Origin: Anisodus tanguticus
Lineage: Eukaryota > Streptophyta > Magnoliopsida > Solanales > Solanaceae
Direction: 5' to 3'
Length of the DNA: 64,000 bases
NCBI GenBank assembly: GCA_034509755.1
Contig: CM067539.1
Location: 23,770,501 to 23,834,500, forward strand
The notes beneath the pieces were generated by a model that was not told the DNA's origin, made no database searches, and was given only the letters and a program-made list of their open reading frames with translations. Numbering within the stretch: the stretch's first letter is position 1; every line of letters begins with the position of its first letter. This document shows positions 11,814 to 24,089 of the stretch, piece after piece. The translations under genes were made by a program, and so were the position numbers.

Positions 11814-13359
11814 GTTAAAGGAGAAGTTGGTGGGACAATCCTGATCTAACCTGAGCCAGCTAGCCGAAAAGGCTGGCCAAATAAATCAATACGTCCAGGA
11901 GAAGGAGCAGAGAAGAGTCAGCCGAAATCGAGGCTCCCACTTGGTATCCATTATTGAAGCGGATGAGTCCGACTCAGAGTCAGCTGACTGCGCGACAGAC
12001 GCAATGGTGGCCAAGAATGTTAGGGGTAAGGTTTACTCTTGCACAACCTTGAAAGCCGTAAAAGGAAAAGAGATGAGTTCATCCGATGATCGGGTCGGTT
12101 ACTCATTTGACATCACGAAGGCAACTCATATCTTTGATCATCTGCTCAAAGATAAGCAGATTCGGTTGCTTGATGGTCATAGAACTCGGCCTGTTGAGGA
12201 ACTCAAAGATAAGATGTACTGCAAGTGGCATAATTCATACAGTCACTCTACTTCTAATTGTGTGGTCTTCAGAAAGGCGATCCAAAAGAGCATCAAAGAG
12301 GGGAGGTTCAAGCTAGCCGACAAGAGTATGACTGAAATGTCTATTGATACCGACCCCTTTCCCGCGGTACCAATATCTATGGTATCTTTTTCTAAGCCCG
12401 ATGAGTCAAGGGACACCAAAGGGAGACAGTTGATGAAAAGGGTGTGGTTCCCAAAGAAACCTACGGAATGGGAGAAGGCTACAAGGACCTCTGTGTTCAA
12501 CTAGTTAGACAACCTACATGACATTCGTGATGACAGGCAGCCAGCTAGGAGCAGTTTTCATGGCCGCCCTAAATACTCGAGGGACGTTGAACAAGAACTT
12601 CAGGAACAAACCATGAGGTTCAGAAGGGTCCCTATCGACGCCAGACATAGGCCTGTGGGGCAAGTACGGATGCCAACCAACCGGCAGTCGATCATGCCTC
12701 GAATAGATGAAGAACCACTCCCTAAAACCAAATAGAGGGTGGTCGAGGTTAACGTAAACAAGGGTGTTTCGTCCTTACGCATCTCGACGAGAAATGAGGA
12801 TCAGGCGAGACCCCGGAGAATGATTAAACCAGCCGCCAACACAGAAGAGGGGAATTGGTCTGTCAATCAGGCTCTCGAAAAGAAAGAGGCACCACCGAGA
12901 GTCGCATCCAGGACTCATAAAAGAAGGATGCAACGTTCCAAGGCCTTGCATAAGATGCAACAGACATTGCATCTAATTTCCAACACCAAGGCAGATGAAA
13001 ATCATCAGATTCCTGAGTCTGCCGTAACCGAGGCTATCGATCGGGCATTCGGCTCAGTTGCTTCAGGGGCAATGTCGCCGGAATGAGAGACATCCAGTCA
13101 ACCAGAGCTGGATGAACATCCTACCGACAACCCGATAGAGGAACCCCGGCAAGAGAATGTGGCCCCGGATGGACCTCTAACCGAGGCAATCCCACAGATC
13201 GTGCAGATGATTCAGTCAGAGGATCCCCATTTATCTCCAGGAAATAGAAGATATGCGCTTCTTGTAAGCCGAATCGGATAACGGAGGGGACTCCATCCTC
13301 GATTTATTTAGCCATGACCTGGTTGATGAGATGTGGGCAGACATTGAAATGGTCAGTGT

Positions 13360-16300
13360 TGACACCCAATTTTATCCACTCTCTTCCGATATTTGTTTGC
13401 GATTTTAAATATTTGACATCTCAAAATAATTTATATATATGTATAAATAAGGCTTTTAATATCGTCATATAATTATTTATTATCTTTATTATTATTATTA
13501 TTATTATTTGTATTTCTACTACCATTTGCCTTTTAATATTCTAATCATAGTTTTTATCCTAATACTATATGTTATTTTATTTTCGCAAAACGACATCACA
13601 TTTTTATTTTTATTTTAAGCATTTCACAAATATTATATTTTTATTATTATTACATATTTATTTTATCTTTATAATTTATATTTTTTGCAAAATATCTTTT
13701 TATAATAAACCCCTTTTATATTTTAACCCAAACTCATTTCATCCAACACCCATTTTATCCCGAACCCTCAAAACAACCCAAATCGTCAACCCAACCAGGC
13801 CCAACTGGCCAGCCCAATCCCACCAACTGAAACCTCACAAGAACATGCCCAACCGGCAAGCCCAACCCCATTTCACCCATTCCCTTTTATTCCTAACAAA
13901 CCTTAAACACAAAACAAAAATCCTCACCCCTCTCTCTCAACCGGTCGCCGACCCACACCCCTATCCCAAAAAATCCGCCGACCCGACACCACCACCAACT
14001 CCCCTCTATCATCCGTTCCACCACACACATCAATTATCACTTCACCCATACCCTATCCCTCAAAATCCGCTTCAAAAAATCAGAATTCTTTCCCCCCTTT
14101 ATTTTGAATTCAAACTCGAACGTTGTGTTGGGGAATCCATCTATAAAAAAACCATTGTTCTTCATTTTCAAAGAGGTCTTTTTTTGGGTCCGAATCCAAA
14201 GAAAAACAACTTGAAAATACAAAGAAAAATATGGAAAAAACGAAGGAAAATCAGAAACAAATGGTTTGATTATTCCTAAATTTTTGCTTTGAAAATACTC
14301 TTCTTTGGTCCTTGATTTCTAGTCCATTTTTTTTTTTAGTTTCCTAATTTTCCATCCGAAAATTTGCTTTTTTTGTTCTTCACTGTTTCGGGTCGGGTCG
14401 AAAATTGATGTCGGGTCAGAATCCGATTCTAAAATCAGAAAATCAGCATTCCGAAATAATTTCTCCGAGCTGATCGACGATTCGAAACGACGCCTCAGTT
14501 CGCTGCCCGGAGAAGGTCAGTAAGCTTGAAATTCGTCTCAGTTTTTTTTTTTTTCATGTCTTATGTGTGGTTATTAGTTTAGTTTTCTGATTATAATGCC
14601 TGATTTCAAGTATGATAGCTTGTTTTAATTTAACTAGTTTAATTAGTAGACTTAGGTGTTACATTCTGGATTAACATGTATAATCTAGTATGAGCTGTCC
14701 TTGTGTATTTTTTATGATTTAAGAGCAAATAAGTTGCTTGTCTTCATTTTGAATATCTGTTTGTAAGAACTTGCATGATAGAATCTGAGATAGCCAAACT
14801 GTATAAAATATGCTAAGTAGTTTCCATTTGTTTCTGAGACATGCTTGTTCCTTGCTTTGATCTTGTGTTTGATTTTATCAAGTCTTGAACATGTCCTGCT
14901 TAGAAGTGATGGTTTAGGGTCTGTATTATAGTACTTTCTAGGTCATTCTATACCATGTCATGTTTCCCCCTCTACTTGTCAGTTTGTTTACATGTTGTTG
15001 AGATCTTCATGCCTAATGTGTGTAAGTGTTACTATGTCAAGCATATAGCATGAATAGGGCCTTGTGTGTGTGCTACCTAAGCTAGTGATTTTGTACCTTT
15101 CAAGATGCTACTCTAAAATGAGCACTTGTTCATCACTTTGCCTCAAATGCTTGCTGAACTGTTTATATATTTGCCTTGCATATCTGGATGGGAGAATATC
15201 TTCATGTTAGCCTATGTCATCTCTTAAATTGTCTAGTACATGTCTCAGCTTATAAGTTATGTGAAAGACACTTGTATTAGGGGAGTAATGACCTGCAAAT
15301 GACTATCCGATCCTTCTCATATATTTCCAAGTCTGGTTAAGCATGTTGTGTTCTTTCCTGTACCTATTTCTGTTATGGGAGGATAATGCATAAACTGGTT
15401 TCTTGTTTTGCTATTTTTCTGAACACACATAGTAATTAGATATGTGTCTCTTAAGTATGTATCTGAATTAAAGGATTTTTGAAGCAAGCTAGTTAGCTTA
15501 ATGTATGTGTTCATCCCTATAAGTTTCTTTTTTAGAACATTCTATTCTGGATCTGTCCATTCAAATTTAGGATTAAGCATGCCCATGTGTTTGATCTACT
15601 GGTTATATGTATAAATTGCAGTGAGGTTCATGTGTATGTCTCTCTATTTGTGCTTGGACTTTTTAGTTTACCAACTGTTTCGTACCCTGAGGTGTCTTTG
15701 ATGTGTTCTGCTTTTCGTTTTGTGATCCGAAATTACCTTGGTCTTTCCTTCCCCAGATCTATTGAGTTTTAGAAATGATATGCCCCAAGTATATCATGCA
15801 TATTTCAGAATATCTCATGTATATCAGTCCTTTATATGGCCAAGTACGCTAAATGCGGGCTTGTATATTTGTTGGGAATTGAGGGGATTAGAACAATGTG
15901 TATATTGGGCTTGCCTTCCCTTCCTCCCTTTTTAAAATCCGAAAGATGTGTGATGGGCCCATCCTCCTATACCTGCGCATCTGAACCTAATCAGTTGGGT
16001 CGAGGCCCAACTACATATTGCCTTCCATGACGTATTTATTTATATTTTTTTTATGTATATATTTTCATGTTCCGTCTACTAATTCTTTTCTTTTCTTTCG
16101 TTTACATGAAATGCATTGGGAGCAACGAAAAGTCTCATTACGAGACTCATCATGACTATTGTCAAACGAAGACCATCCACGTTCATTGCGTTCTCCAGCA
16201 CTCCAGACTTCTAAACAAATAGGGCGGATGACGTCGGTGCTTTTAATTCTTTAATACCGCCCTTTCTTTTTTTCGGGTTGTAACTTAATTATTCAACTTT

Positions 16301-17727
16301 GTGCGATCACGGAAACACTTAGAATAATTAGGCCTTGAACGAATAAATTAATAGGGTACTAAAATTAGAAATCCGTTGTTAGTTTATTTATTTTAGGCTC
16401 GGATAGTTTAAAATTTGGAATCCGCTACTAGTTATTTATTTTAGGCGCGTCATGCATGTTTAAAACTTTCAAAACAATTTGGTCATCTTCTATTCATCAT
16501 ACTAACAAGGTTTTGTTTTTATTCAATTTGTGATTTAAAATGACTTCCATAAAAATCACTTCTTTGCATTATAAACAAATTGTTTTTCTCCTTACTATTA
16601 ATTGATAAAAATAAGTATTTTAAAACTGCCATACAAATGTATGCTTTTATCTAAAATCAACTTACAAGCATTATATAAATAATGTCATGCATACTTTTTG
16701 GATTTTTACGTTGTTAAAATGCATCTTTTATCAATTACTTGCCTCATTTTTAACTTTATACTTTTATATATTTTTTTATTTATTTTTTATATTTTATATT
16801 TTATTTTTATTTTTTATTTTAGGCTCTACTATTGTTTGAATCATAGCCATTGAAGCTAATCTATGAAGTTTTTATAGAAGTCGCATGCGGCATGAACTTG
16901 ATTAACATATCACGGAAGCATTCACATAAAATGTAGAGAGAAAGTAGTTGTAAATTGATGAAATTTTAAATGGTCAAAACTCTGCGCTTGGATGTTCGTT
17001 TTATCCGATTTTTTTTATTTTTGCGTATTTTTTCGAGATTTGGCCGGTCAAACCGCAAATTTTTAGAAAAACGTCAGTTTTCCCAATCAGTTTGTGTTTC
17101 CCCCCAAATTGATTTTTAATTTTTTTTCTTTTTCTTTAGTAAACATCTCATGATACACAATAGATTTCAACGTCAAAATTTCATGATAGTGTAGGTGTGA
17201 ATGTCATTTTCGGTATTGGAAATTCAAATTTTAAAAAAAAATTAAAAATTTCTCGACCCGGCCCACTAGAAAAAATCGATATAATTCGATACGTTCGGCA
17301 TATAAATTGAACATATCGTTTTTTTTTAAAAAGTTGTATTCATTTTTTTTTAGAAAAACTAATTTTTATTCGGTTCATATTTTTCGGATACAAAACCGAA
17401 CCGAACCGAACCGAACCGATATACGCCCACCCCTATGCGTGATAATTAACCTAAGTTTGACCGGACAACCGCAAGTTAGCGGATCTTAAAGGATGCCTAA
17501 CCCTTTTCCATCCTAAAGAGAACCCTTGCCCAGAATCATAGTTTCGCAAACCATTAACCGAAGTTCATTTTGCAACATTTATGTTAACATTTAGGTACTC
17601 TAATTCACCGTAGAATAATTAGGTGGCGACTCATTAAGTTTTAATTAATTTAGGAATCACCAATACGTCGTGATCATGTTGGATCCCTTTTCCTCACGGA
17701 GGTGGGCGGTCAAAAGCGGGTGCGACA
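13360..17727 (+). repeat. 5' LTR of the Ogre/Tat-like element (4368 bp)
   Basis: It starts TGACACCCAATTTTATCC and ends GGGTGCGACA, so it has TG...CA ends. The start is confirmed by the matching 3' LTR stub at 25289. The end is set by the PBS that follows after GCA. A TATA-like CTATAAAAAA at 14141-14150 is a possible LTR promoter. The proline-rich 236-residue frame at 13569-14279 and the scattered short frames here show no known domain and are probably chance. A likely MITE sits inside at 17192-17435. Confidence 0.8.
17192..17435. mobile_element. Probable hAT-type MITE inside the LTR
   Basis: The left end TAGGTGTGAATGTCATTTTCGG and, on the other strand, the right end TAGGGGTGGGCG...CGGTTCGG look like diverged TIRs. 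The right end has repeated CCGAA words (CCGAACCGAACCGAACCG near 17400), common in plant hAT MITEs. At 244 bp it has no coding capacity. I could not find an exact 8-bp target duplication, so the call is tentative. Confidence 0.45.
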
Positions 17728-17730
17728 GCA

Positions 17731-17748
17731 TGGCGACTCCGCTGGGGA
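17731..17748 (+). other. Primer binding site of the Ogre/Tat-like element
   Basis: TGGCGACTCCGCTGGGGA lies 3 bp after the LTR end. It begins with TGG, as expected for the complement of a tRNA CCA end. From memory, Ogre/Tat elements use a tRNA-Arg primer, and this sequence fits that description; the exact tRNA was not checked. Confidence 0.8.
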
Positions 17749-18670
17749 CTTTCAGGTTCTTAACCATAACGAACCCAGGTTAATTATTATCGCACTTTAT
17801 TTGCTCCTTATTTGATTTAGTGCTTTGAATTGTCTCCTTTATGAAATTTTGTATGCTTAACTGCTTTAATTGCTACTTTCTTTTACTGTTTCTCTTAAAT
17901 TGGCATTCCGCTCATATTCCCTTCACTTCGGAAAATTTACACTATCACACATGCACACGAGGTGTGTTTCGCGCGCCCGCAAAATTTTCTTTCAAATTTC
18001 CAAATTTTAGGAGAGTTGGCGTATGCGCGTGGTGTCCGGACCATCTGGTGGCCGCATAGCCTTCTCACTCGAGCAGTCCGCTCGGGAACCTTAGGTCTAG
18101 TAAGCCAAATCTTAGAAAATTTAGGATAGAGCTATACCACCATTTATCTTAAGTCATGAATGCATACACCTTAGGTGGGTCGATCCTTGGTATCGACTCC
18201 ACAATTAAGAAATTCACCAAATCGTCGACGGGTCTCACAACCCAATGACCAATCAATATATTATGTGTAGCATGATAATGATAGATAGATCCAAGCCTAA
18301 TCAGGATATGCCAGAAATGGAAAAGAATTCAGCCTTTATTTCCAACGCAAATCATTTCAATTTAGTGGTTCGGATCAATCTATCATAATCTCGCATATTT
18401 GGCGTTTTTGCCCACCTCTGGAATAAGAGAGGCCCCATGCATGTTAGGATGCACATTTAATTTCCATACAATCTGTTTGCTATTTTTGTTGCTTTTACTT
18501 TGTGCATATTATTTGAAGCAATAATTACTCGCTTTATACTAACTTGGTTTTCTACATTTCTTAGAAGGTTCATTTTGCTTGATTTATTTCCCCAAAAGGT
18601 TGATTCGCGTTGACTAAAACTGGCGGAACACCCCTACTTCACAAGATCAAAGACACGATCATCCAGCGAA

Positions 18671-20877
18671 ATGACTGATTCGAGCGCATCCAAACAGACT
18701 GGCCTGGGACTTGTCGCTCTTCCGGGAGGTGAACCGGAGACTTCAGAAAGGAGAAATAGTACCGTCCATGATGAATACCTCGCCCAACTGTTGCAACAAA
18801 TGGCAACCATGCAGACTGAGATTAAGCGGCTCCGAAATCTTACCAACATGTCTATCAGCCTCAATACTCCACTCCCTGAACAAGGGACGAGTGCAACTGC
18901 ACCGCAAACCTTTCCATATCTTGAACCACCGTTTCCCCAAAATCCCTCACTAAGCAAAATTAATATGCAACACACCATCCCGTAACACACTAACCCACAT
19001 CTTATCAACCCACAAGCTAGTCCACAACAAAGCCCGCTACAAAATGATCCAGTATCCTTCACAACTCCATATGTGCCTCAAGTTCCACTTACCCAAACTA
19101 CCTCACTCGTCCAAAATATCCCTACCACGCAAAATTACCAAGCAACCCAACAAATACCGATGACACACATCACTAACCACAACAAGCAGTATGTGCCACT
19201 GGTATATGTAACGGAAGCCCAACTTTTTATTACCACCATACCATACATACCTCCTCAGGAAATTGACCAGTATGAAGAGGTGGAAAGGCAAGCCAAGATC
19301 AGAAACGACGAAAGTGTGGCGAAAGAAATTCATAGCCTAAAAGAAGCATTCAAGAATATCCAAACATGCAAGGGGCATAAAGGACTTGAGTGCAAAGATC
19401 TTTGCATACATTCCGACGTTGAGTTGCCTATCAGATATAAGGTGCCGAAATTTGACTTGTTTGATGGGAAAGGAAATCCTCGCGCTTATTTGAGATCGTA
19501 ATGTGACAAGCTGGTTGGAGTAGGTAAAGACCATGCCATCATAATGAAGCTGTTCATAAGGAGTTTGACAGGAGAAGCACTCGACTGGTACACAAGCCAA
19601 GATCCGCGAAAATGGCGTAATTGGGGTGTAATGGCACAAGATTTCGTTTACAGATTTAGGTTTAACTCTGACACAGTCTTGGATAGATTTTATTTAATGA
19701 AGTTGGAAAAGAAATCCACAGAGACCTTCAGAAAATATGCCATGAAGTGGAGGGCAGAAGCAGCAAATGTTCGACCCCCAATAGAGGAAAGTGAGATGAC
19801 CACTCTCTTTGTGCAATCTTTGAAAGATGCAACATACTATGAAAGAATGATAAGCGTCATAAGACAGAGTTTCTATGAAGTTGTAAGCATGTGAGATTTC
19901 ATAGAAGAGGGTATCAAAACGGGAAGAATTACAAACCTGGCAGCGTTGCAAGCAACGAGTAAGACAATTCAGTCGGACTCATTTGGGGAGCAATAAAGAG
20001 GAAGAGGGACGGAGTGTCCCATGTCATGACGGTCCAGGAACATAGGCCAAACCAAATGTCAACCTACCAAAGGCCATCATCCCAGCCTCCCTACTATAAC
20101 CAAAACACCTAAAGCCCTCATCCTCCCTACTATAACCAGAACACCCAAAATCCTCAGCCTTCCTATTATAGCCTATACGCCCAAAGCCCTCAGCCTTATT
20201 ATCAACACTCACCTGCTCCCTACCATGTCTACCATACCCAGCCAATATATAGCCCACCTCGAGCGCCTGCCTATCCAAATCTCTCATAATATCAGCCCGC
20301 GTACTTACCTCAGCCACGAGTCCATCCACCAAACGTACCCAGACCCTGTGCAAATCACGAAAGAAAGCTAGTCAAAACCTATACACCTTTAGCCGAACCT
20401 CGAGCCCAATTGTACGAAAGACTAAGAACCGCATGAATACTCCAACCCATCACAGGAAATATCCCCAATCCTATTCTCAGATGGTACGATGAGACTAAGC
20501 ATTGTGCATACCACTCTGGAATCCCTGGACACGACACTGGAAATTGCCATGCCCTCAAAGACAAAATCGAGGTATTGATCAAAGAAGGAGTCATCCAACT
20601 GAAAGGAGCTCCCCATAATGTAAACAATAACCCTTTGCCAAATCATGCAAATGCCAATGTGAACATGATTACCGTTGATGAAGAAAATAATTTGGAAGGG
20701 ACTATTGTGCCAGTCCAAAGAGAAGAAAGAGTGGAATCATCGACCTTTATCACCCCTATAATTACAATCCAAGTGAGGGCACCGTTTGAAGTAGAAGTGC
20801 TTCCTCCGAAGCCGCGGATCATGACACCATCTTTTGATACCAAAACTGTTCCTTGGAGTTATTCGACAGGGAAATGA
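18671..20877 (+). pseudogene. Ogre/Tat-like gag, broken
   Basis: Reading starts at MTDSSASKQTGLGL (18671), about 0.94 kb after the PBS. The capsid-like core at about 19440-19900 reads KVPKFDLFDGKGNPRAYL, CDKLVGVGKDH, KLFIRSLTGEALDWY and TFRKYAMKWRAEAANVRP, the usual Tat/Ogre gag order. A Q/P/Y-rich spacer follows. Then comes LAEPRAQLYERLRTA and the knuckle-like CAYHSGIPGHDTGNC (about 20500-20545), with LKDKIEVLIKEGVIQL. In-frame stops lie at about 18983, 19500 and 19892, among others. No intact version is present, so it is non-functional. Confidence 0.85.
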
Positions 20878-21015
20878 GCAGGGTAAAAGAAAAAAAGATT
20901 GTAGAAGTTGTCGCCGTCGGTGTCAAGATCTGGGTTGTGTTATGCCCATGTATAGGTAGCGCGAGGAGCGCCAGAAAAAGAAGATAATCCAAAAAAAGCT
21001 GTAAAAGAGGCCAAA

Positions 21016-22708
21016 GTGGAAGAGTTCTGGAGGAAAATGCCAACCAAGGAGTATTCCGTTGTAGAACAACTGAAGAAAACGCCGGCCCAAATTTCTTTGC
21101 TATCATTGTTGATGAATTCCGCAATCCACGGGCGTGCTTTGTTGGAGGTGCTAAAAGGAGCTTATGTTCCGAGGGAGACCATCGGCGAGAATCTCTCGGC
21201 CTTGGTCAAACAAATTTTAGAGGCCCATAAAGTCTCTTTTCATGACAAAGAGTTGCTGCCTGAAGGCTTGGGGCACAACAAAACATTGAACATAATTGTA
21301 AAGTGCATGAACAAGTTCATTTCTAGAGTTTTGATTGATGGAGGCTCAACTGTCAACATCTGTCCTGTGACAACTCTCTGAGCCTTGGGAATTGACATTA
21401 GAAAGATTCGCGAAAGCCATGTGAGAGTTAAAGGCTTTGATGGAGCCCAAATGGGCGTTATGGGGGAAATTGATTTGACATTGGAAGTAGGACCTATATA
21501 GTTCATCGTGGAATTCCAAGTGTTAGATATATCTACCAGCTACAACTTCCTGATGGGGAGACCTTGGATCCATATGGCTGGTGCAGTCCCTTCTACCCTA
21601 CACTAGAGCTTGAAGTTTGTCTGGAATCGTCACGAGGTTATGATACACGGAGAATGGAGCAATTCAATATATCTCGAAAGCCTAATCCTTATTGTTGAAA
21701 GTGAGGAAAGGTTAGATGGATCTGTTTTCCATATCAAGGAGATTGCATGTGCTTCTAAAGCTGAAATTACCCCGGGTTCTTATAATAGTGGCCCAAGAAA
21801 TACTGAAAAATGGCTTTAAGCCTGGTCGAGGCCTCAGATTGAACTTGAAAGGTGTAGCAGAGCTGATTCATTTTCTCAGTAAGAAGGATACTTTTGGCCT
21901 CGGATACAAACCCACTCCTGAAGAACTCTTACCGACCAATCTCTTAAGGAAAAGAGATACTCCCTTGACAAAGCCTGTTCTGCCTTTGAATCAGTCATTT
22001 GTCAAAGCATGCGCTGCTCAGGAATCAAAGGAAGACGATGCAGACAACCTTGTGGAAGGACTAAAAAGTCTTTTCATTACTGAAGAAGAAACATAATGCA
22101 ATGTGATTCTGGATGATTACGTTGGAGACCCAACCATTTGGGATGCAGAGCATGAAAATGTTTTGAAAAATTGGACTTGTGCCCCGGCCCTGTTTCTCCG
22201 AAAAGCTTGGTAGAAATTGCATTAGTACTTAATGAAACAATGCGATTCATATTAAGGCCTGAATCGCATCTATGCATTTAATGTGTTTTGCCTCCACCTT
22301 TTAAAAGCTTAAATGACAAATCCGTATTGCTTTTGCTATTTCAAAATTTATTTTGTTTAATAATTTTCTTTTCTCTTTCAGCATGCAAACTAATAAATAT
22401 GTCAATAATGCGAATGTGACATGTAATGAAATAAGCAAACAAAATTCAAACAACGAACAAGATTTCGAAGAATATGAGGAAGACTTAATGTCGGAAGATT
22501 GACCGAAGAATTGGAGCATTTTGAGAATAAGTCAAAGCCAAATTTGGATGAAATGGAGGCAGTAAATTTGGGAGACGCAGAACATGTGAAGGAAACAAGA
22601 ATCATTGTCCATCTGAGCACCGCACAAAAAAAAGAATTGGTGGATCTTTTGAGGCAATATACCGACGTATCTGTGTGGTCTTATGACAATATGTCAGGTT
22701 TGAGCATA
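21016..22708 (+). pseudogene. Ogre/Tat-like aspartic protease and pre-RT linker, broken
   Basis: The retropepsin active site appears as VLIDGGSTVNICP at about 21330-21370, with Asp-Gly-Gly in place of the usual Asp-Thr/Ser-Gly; this variant is familiar in Tat/Ogre elements. It is followed by VRVKGFDGAQ, FQVLDISTSYNFLMGRPWIH (about 21510-21580), and VWNRHEVMIHGE. A linker KPGRGLRLNLKGVAELI leads to VNLGDAEHVKETRI and YTDVSVWSYDNMSGLS at 22560-22705, normally just before RT. At about 22706 the sequence jumps to integrase. Stops near 21380 and 21500 break the frame. Confidence 0.85.
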
Positions 22709-23288
22709 TATCGACCTTAGATGAATGGAGCAGTCAAAGCAGCCAACAAAAACATCAAGAGAATACTGCGGAAGATGGTTGATAATTACAAGCAGTGGTA
22801 TGAGCATTTGCCCTTTGCACTTTTGGGATATCGCACTACAATCAGGACTTCTACTGGGGCAACACAATATCTTTTTGGTCTATGGAACAGAAGTTGTATT
22901 ACCAACAGAGGTAGAAATACAGTCTCTAAGAATTATCCAAGAAGCCGAGTTGAGCGAAGCCAAGTGGATACAGAATCGGTACGAGCAATTGATGTTGATT
23001 GATGAAAAGCAGATGAATGCAGTTTTTCACAGGCCACTTTATCAGAACAGAATGGCCAAAGCTTTCAACAAGAAAGTGAAACCAAGGATTTTCAAACCGG
23101 GGCAGTTGGTGTTAAAACGCACATTCCCGCACCAAGATGAAGCTAAAGGAAAATTCGCACCTAACTGGCATGGGCCTTACATGGTTCATTGAGTGCTAAC
23201 TGGAGGGGCACTAATCCTAGCTGAAACGGACGACGAAGTATGGCCAAAAGCTATCAACGCAGATGCAGTGAAAAGATACTACATTTAG
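22709..23288 (+). pseudogene. Integrase C-terminal remnant of the Ogre/Tat-like element
   Basis: It starts YRP-stop-MNGAVKAANKNIKRILRKM, where the intact family reads YRPQMNGAVEAANKNIK, so one CAG to TAG change made the stop. LPFALLGYRTTIRTSTGATQ follows, then in another frame EVVLPTEVEIQSLRIIQEAEL, RMAKAFNKKVKPR, and LVLKRTFPHQDEAKGKFAPNWHGPYMVH. The tail WPKAINADAVKRYY ends at a stop near 23288. The N-terminal zinc domain and catalytic DDE core are gone. It directly abuts the pre-RT linker. Confidence 0.9.
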
Positions 23289-23319
23289 GAATTTTTCTAT
23301 ATAATGCATTTCCTATGTT

Positions 23320-23660
23320 ATAAAATTGCGCTCCCTTGGCGGGATACGCAAAGAACCCATGTCGGGTTCCGTCTCTTTAAAGCACAAATTTCCCCAAAAA
23401 TCCCATTTGCTTGTAACATGAACTACGTTATGACCTGATTCCCTCGACGGGATACGTATGCGGCCCACATAGACTTCGGTCTTATTTTTAGAAAACCTTA
23501 CAATCCCCTTTCACTTGTAACGAACTACATTATGACCTGATTCTCTCATTGGGATACGTAGGTGGCCTATATCGGCCTCGATCACACCATTAGAAAATTT
23601 TCTCCCTTATCTTGCATGTAACGAAGTACGCCCATCTGATCGCCTTGATAGGACAGGCAA
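23320..23660 (+). repeat. Tandem repeat in 3' UTR, period about 105 bp
   Basis: The word GGGATACG recurs with spacing of about 108 and 102 bp (GATACG at 23343, 23451 and 23553). The accompanying blocks are TTGTAACGAACTAC, TTATGACCTGATTC and GGCCCACAT. There are three diverged units. Such repeats are usual between integrase and 3' LTR in Tat/Ogre elements. Confidence 0.7.
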
Positions 23661-24089
23661 GCAACCCACACAAGATTCAGTTTTGTCCAGTTGGAAGTTC
23701 AACATCCTCGCATACCAGTTTAAGGGTTCACTGCAAGAAAACGCCGATAGACATGGAAAAGTATTGGCCAATTAAGTCTTCAGTTAAATGAAGGATTTTG
23801 GATATGGCGTTTGCTTTGTTTCACTGCATGTCACTATTCGAGAATTCGACAAAAAATCTTATTAATATGCATACTTTCTTATAAGCAAATTATTTTCAAT
23901 AAATTATTTTCATTAACAACTAGCTAAGACTGGAAACCAGATAGGGGTTACAGGTCCAAACCAGTGGCATGTGCAAGTATCAAGAGCCAAAGCTACAAAG
24001 TCAACGTGAATCAACCACCCCTTCCCCAAACTCACAAATTCCTTTGAGTATAGGTTCTTCAGGTTGAAAGAGGCGGGGAAGCCGCAACA

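Larger units (their letters stand above)
6811..13335 (+). pseudogene. Tat-like gypsy gag polyprotein, split by hAT copy 1
   Basis: The gag runs in pieces on both sides of the hAT insertion. The leader is MRLRSGKKMNPESS (6826). The core at 7932-8400 has PVYMKSYPDWVDRI, PEFVIFSCDD and WADMERYFHDRFYWP, which match the capsid-like gag of Tat-group elements. After the hAT (from 11814) it continues with FDITKATHIFDHLL and the knuckle-like YCKWHNSYSHSTSNC at about 12215-12255, then KAIQKSIKEGRFK. Stops interrupt it. The hAT insertion is later than the gag, since the target GTTAAAGG lies in its reading frame. At 13360 it runs into the LTR of another element. A partial second copy lies at 25376. Confidence 0.8.

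Noticed and set aside
13569..14279. 236-residue Pro/Phe/His-rich plus-strand frame
   Set aside because: It lies wholly inside the 5' LTR of the Ogre-like element, is low complexity and shows no domain.
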